Shown piece after piece: positions 60,122 to 64,000 of a DNA stretch of 64,000 bases; position 1 is the stretch's first letter; every line of letters starts with the position of its first letter. The stretch comes from Euryodendron excelsum (lineage: Eukaryota > Streptophyta > Magnoliopsida > Ericales > Pentaphylacaceae), in NCBI GenBank assembly GCA_033060915.1, contig CM065385.1, positions 16,915,001-16,979,000 of the forward strand, in the 5' to 3' direction. A model generated the notes under the pieces. It saw nothing but the letters and a program-made list of their open reading frames with translations. It made no database searches and was not told the DNA's origin. Position numbers and translations under genes: made by a program.

Positions 60122-60787
60122 TGTAAGTACCCCATTTTTGCCTGCTCGGCAATCTCTGGCCCAACTATGCTCACTTTCACACATCACATGCATATTCATA
60201 CTCTAACCTGACTTCTAAACTCCAATTTAGTCCACCGGTTGCTTCCTGGGCCTGTAAGGCCCACTTGAAACTAAATGACCATTTTGCCCCTAGGCATCCG
60301 AAAGCCCCAGGAACCACACTGGCTCTGGGTATCAAACGGGTAACCTCTTGATAATGCTTCTTATAGTATTCTTGACCTTTCTTTATCTTTCCGAATCATT
60401 CCGAGTCAATTCCGGCAAGTCCGGTGCAAAATGATCATTTTTGCCCCTGGTAGGCCGGTCGCCTTTTTCAACCACACCGGCTCTGGGTATCAAACCGGTA
60501 ACCTCCTAGGACATTCTAAGTAATGTTTCCAAACCTCGAGCCATCTTCCGGGACATTCTAAGTTCATCCCGATAGTTTCTCAGTCTAGTTGACCGTTTTG
60601 CCCCTAATGGCCTAATCAACCCATCCAACACATCCTGCCATTGTTTTTCAAGTCTGCTACCCTCGAGACACTGTTTTAGGGCTTCCTGTCCCTTTTTGGC
60701 CTTCTAGACCATTCTCGGCCCTTTAAATCATTCCCAAACTTTCTGAAGTCACTCTTGCTGAAATTAGGCTAAAAATTGCATGGTAGT
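60122..60787 (+). repeat. Family B LTR fragment, plus strand
   Basis: It starts TGTAAGTACCCCATTTTTGC, followed by a GGCAATCTCTGGCCC block shared with 51954-52799. It then matches family A U3 from about +1.15 kb to GCATGGTAGT, where a second LTR begins. Inserted in Tekay gag; the flanking GCCTT at 60117-60121 has no visible partner. Confidence 0.75.
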
Positions 60788-62297
60788 TGTAAGAACCCCA
60801 TTTTTGACCGCTCGGCAATCTACGCTCGGTCCAAACTTGTACTCAAGTCAATATGGACGTATTCCAATCGAAACCAGCGTTCTAAGTCCAAATCCCGTCT
60901 GTCCATCGCTTCGCGAGCCCACCAGGCCCAAAGAGTGGCAAAATGACCAAAATGTCCTTAGGAGCATTGTCCTTTCCAATTCCAATCCCTCTCTCGAGAT
61001 AGTTTATTCCTCGAGACGGTCCCAAATCAGGAACGTCTTTCCGAAGACGATAAGACCCCTTTCCAATTCCAATCCCTCTCTCGAGATAGTTTATTTCTCG
61101 AGACAGTCTGACGTGCTTTTCGAAGAAAATCACTTCAAAATGGTAAGTCCCTTTAAACCTGTCAACCGGGACGAGACCCCAAGTCCCCTAGATGGTAGAA
61201 CAGTCCATCTTTGGCGCTTGCTAGCCCGCCAATGTAGAAATATCCGTTTAGGCATGCCTTCTGAGAAAGTTGACTTCTCAAGCGTTAAGTCCCTTTAGCA
61301 GCTTCTCGAGATCAGGCAGTCTCAGGAATGATCATGAACCATCAGAGTAGCGAAAATACTTGCAAACATCGCAACCGTCAGAGTAGCGGAAATACTCGCA
61401 AGTAGGTCGATATAGGGAATTGCCAACAAACCCCTATATCACACGACCACTGTCAAAGTGGCGGAAACACTCAATACCTAGGTCAACACCAGTGCCTGCT
61501 AGCCCACTTCGGTGAAAAATGGCCAAACTCCTTGGGGCCTTTTCTGACACTTTCCGGTCAAGATGACCATTTTGCCCCTAGGCATTCGAATGCCCCATGA
61601 ACCACACCGGCTCTGGGTATCAAACCGGTAACCTCCTGAGATTTCTTCTTATAGTATTCTCAACCTTCCTTTACCTTTCCAGATCATTCTGAGCCAGTTC
61701 TGGCAAACCCGGTACAAAATGATCGTTTTGCCCCTAAAGGGCCGGTCGCCTTTTCTGACCACACCGGCTCTGGGTATCAAACCGGTAACCTCCCAAGAAT
61801 ACTTCTTATAGTATTCCCAACATTTCTTTCTCCTTTTCGAATCATTCCGAGTCAGTTCCGGCAAACCCAGTGCGAAATGACCGTTTTGCCCCTGGTAGGC
61901 CTATCACCTTTTCCGACCACACCGGCTCTGGGAGTCAAACTGGCAACCTTTGGGAACATTTCGAATAATGTTTCTAAATCTGGAGTCTTCTTCCGGGATA
62001 GTCCGAGTCTGTCCCGGTAGCTTTCCGGCCTGATTGACCGTTTTGCCCCTAAAGGCCCGGTTAACCCTTCCGACACATTCTATCCTCATTTTTCAAGTCA
62101 AATACCTTCGGGACACTATTCTAAGTGGTCTTGCTCCTTTCCAGCCTTCTGGGTCATTCCCGGTCTCTTCAAATCCCGAACTTTTTGGAGTCACTCCTAG
62201 TGAAGCCAGTCTAAAAATTGCATGGTAGTCACTAGCACAAGAGCCCAAATCTAGTCAAAGATACATTGCTTGCCGACCTTAAACATTTCCTAAATGG

Positions 62298-62386
62298 CTG
62301 GCACCACTAATAGTGGCGCCAGGCCAAAAAATGACCTGGCGCCACTTGGCGCCAGTGTAATTTTTGGCCTAGCGCCACTGCAACAG
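62298..62386 (+). promoter_or_regulatory. GGCGCC palindrome cluster upstream of the TATA box
   Basis: CTGGCACCACTAATAGTGG followed by CGCCAG is a near-perfect inverted repeat at 62298-62322. Two more GGCGCCA/TGGCGCC units follow within 65 bp. It is the most elaborate copy in the window. Confidence 0.7.
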
Positions 62387-62407
62387 GCGCTAGTGCGTTC
62401 CTCTCTT

Positions 62408-62414
62408 TATAAAT
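62408..62414 (+). promoter_or_regulatory. LTR TATA box
   Basis: CTCTCTTTATAAATGCA at the conserved position, followed by the GAGCCTCTTCC context. Confidence 0.72.
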
Positions 62415-64000
62415 GCAGAGCCTCTTCCAACGTGAAAGAGGTCCGGAAACTCAGCCTAAAAATCCTAATTTTTGATACACAAAGCTCGAACGCTCCCTAA
62501 ACCCTAGCTTCCTTAGGTTTTCCAAACCCTAGCCACCATACAGTAAACCCTGGCCTTCTATACACTCATACACACCCCCATACACTTATACACTAGCCTC
62601 CAACCCTCCTTTGAAGACTTGAAGAGCTGCAATCTGAAGTTTGAAGATTGAAGACAACTCTTGAAGATTGAAGACGAAGACCGAAGACAAGCAAGGTGCA
62701 CAAAATAAATAATACACAAGGTAGGTTTTCGTTTTACGTTTCTGCACTTCCCCCCTCTCTCTTGTCTCTCCTAACCCACTTGGGTTTTCTCTATTTTAAT
62801 CCCCCATCTCTTTCCCCCCTTTCTTTGCATGCTTGAAACAAGGGGATTCCCGGTCCATGTGTAGGATTAGACTATTAGAGGGTCACCGTGTCGGGGGCTT
62901 TCCTTTCGGCTAACTAGAGACCACGTGGGTTCGGCCTCCTTGATTATGTGGTGAAGCCTTAACCTTGTGTGTTCACGACCCCAAATTTGCATTGTGCATA
63001 TCATGATCTTTTATCTTCCAAAAATCGTTTTCGAACTCGTTTTCAAAACTTGCATTCAGCTTGTTTTCAAAATTGCATCAGAATCTCCTTTTCAAAACTT
63101 GTTTTCAAAATCACAATCCTAGGGTGATTCTAGCCTTTCCATGGCTAGGATTGCTTTAGTAAAGTGTTATATTTAAAGTGACTTTTATGGTCCATATTTT
63201 CAAATCTTGTTGGTTACAAAACCACTTTATTAAAGTGGTTCTAACCTTCTTATGGTTAGAATCGCATTAGGAAAGTAAGTTGTTTTTATCCTTTCCAAAA
63301 AGCTCTCTTTTCAAAAAAATCTCTTCTTCAACATGCTTTCTGAACGCTCTTCTTTCCAAAATTGTTTTCTAAAAACTCCCTCCAAAAATCTATTTTCCAA
63401 AATTTCTCTTTTTAAATCCCTTTCCAAAACGTTCTCTTCAAAGTCCACTTTCTAAAAACGTTCCCTGGGTTTCCTTTCTAAAAACGCTCCCTAGAAAAAA
63501 TCTTTCCAAAAACTCCCTCCAACAATCTTCTACCAAAATTCACTTTCCTAAAAATTCTTCTCAAAATCTTCCTTCTAGAAACTCCTCTCTAGGATTCCCT
63601 TCTAAAAATCTTGTTTCCAAAAACACACTTTCCAAAAATCCTTTTTCTTGGTGCCCAAGTCAGGCCTTAGAACCCACAATTAGGAAACCCTAATTTTCTT
63701 TCCAAAAACATGGTTTTCAAACTTGCCCTAAAACCTAAGTTTTCAAAACCTCTTGTTTTCACATCCAAACCATACAAATTTCCAAAACCTCTTTTTCACG
63801 TCAAAACTATAGCCTTCCAAATCTAGGGTTTCTAAAACCTCCCTTTCCAAATCCTTGTCAATTCCAATCTTACCTTTAGAAAACCAAATCCCATCTTTCC
63901 TTTAGAAAACCAAATCCAATTTCCCGTTTAGGAAATTAGATCCAATCCTCCATTTTTGAAAGCAAAATCAGACCTTCCTCTTTTAGAAACAAAATCCAAT

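Larger units (their letters stand above)
60788..64000 (+). repeat. Family A LTR nested in family B LTR, runs off the window
   Basis: It starts TGTAAGAACCCC and follows the reference LTR for ~3.2 kb to the window end with small deletions (one near 61549). TATA box at 62408-62414, palindromes at 62298-62386, candidate donor AAG/GTAGGT (GT at 62721-62722). Its 3' end and any target duplication lie outside. Confidence 0.85.

Noticed and set aside
60122..64000. Possible host gene at the right end of the window
   Set aside because: All sequence here aligns with LTR copies elsewhere in the window.

Overview
This is a stretch of plant nuclear DNA made almost entirely of LTR retrotransposons, several of them nested or rearranged. 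I see no host gene, tRNA, rRNA or CRISPR array. The evidence for a flowering plant with a large genome is Tat/Ogre-lineage Ty3/gypsy sequence with ~5 kb LTRs, a Tekay-type chromovirus, telo-box motifs in the LTR leader, and stop codons that look like decay of methylated cytosines. I cannot name the species.

Most of the window is one LTR family (called 'family A' here). Its LTR begins TGTAAGCACCCC and ends GGGTGCGACA. It is about 5.0 to 5.3 kb when whole. Layout: 1-10413 is a pol-less plus-strand element (element 1) with gag remnants, an antisense plant-mobile-domain ORF and a 3' LTR. 10414-15168 is an inverted, deleted element. 15169-20404 is a minus-strand LTR. 20405-21697 is a plus-strand 3' internal end. 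21698-25124 plus 30412-30908 is a plus-strand LTR split by a minus-strand solo LTR (25125-30411) with the 5-bp target duplication TCAAA. 30909-31427 is a chimeric join. 31428-51953 is the main element (element 2): 5' LTR, PBS, leader, protease, RT, RNase H, second (archaeal-type) RNase H, integrase, antisense ORF, PPT and a truncated 3' LTR. 51954-52799 and 60122-60787 are inverted fragments of a related LTR family ('family B'). 52800-60121 is a minus-strand Tekay chromovirus split by a deleted family A solo LTR (53511-56530, target duplication CAAGA). 60788-64000 is another family A LTR that runs off the window.

All coding regions are broken. Element 2 keeps one reading frame through PR-RT-RH-aRH-INT but carries many in-frame stops, a damaged protease motif (DKG) and a damaged RT motif (DVDD), and no recognisable gag. 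The Tekay RT-RH-INT is likewise in one frame with stops.

The most interesting signals are these. (1) An antisense gene sits between pol and the 3' LTR in two elements, with a conserved candidate splice acceptor one base before its ATG and a conserved candidate donor ~0.9 kb upstream. The encoded proteins differ but both look like plant-mobile-domain relatives. (2) A candidate leader intron has its donor in the LTR ~300 nt after the TATA box and its acceptor, with a perfect TACTAAC branch site, downstream of the PBS; splicing would remove the PBS. (3) There is a conserved hairpin next to the PPT, and GGCGCC palindromes occur at both the core promoter and the 3' internal end.
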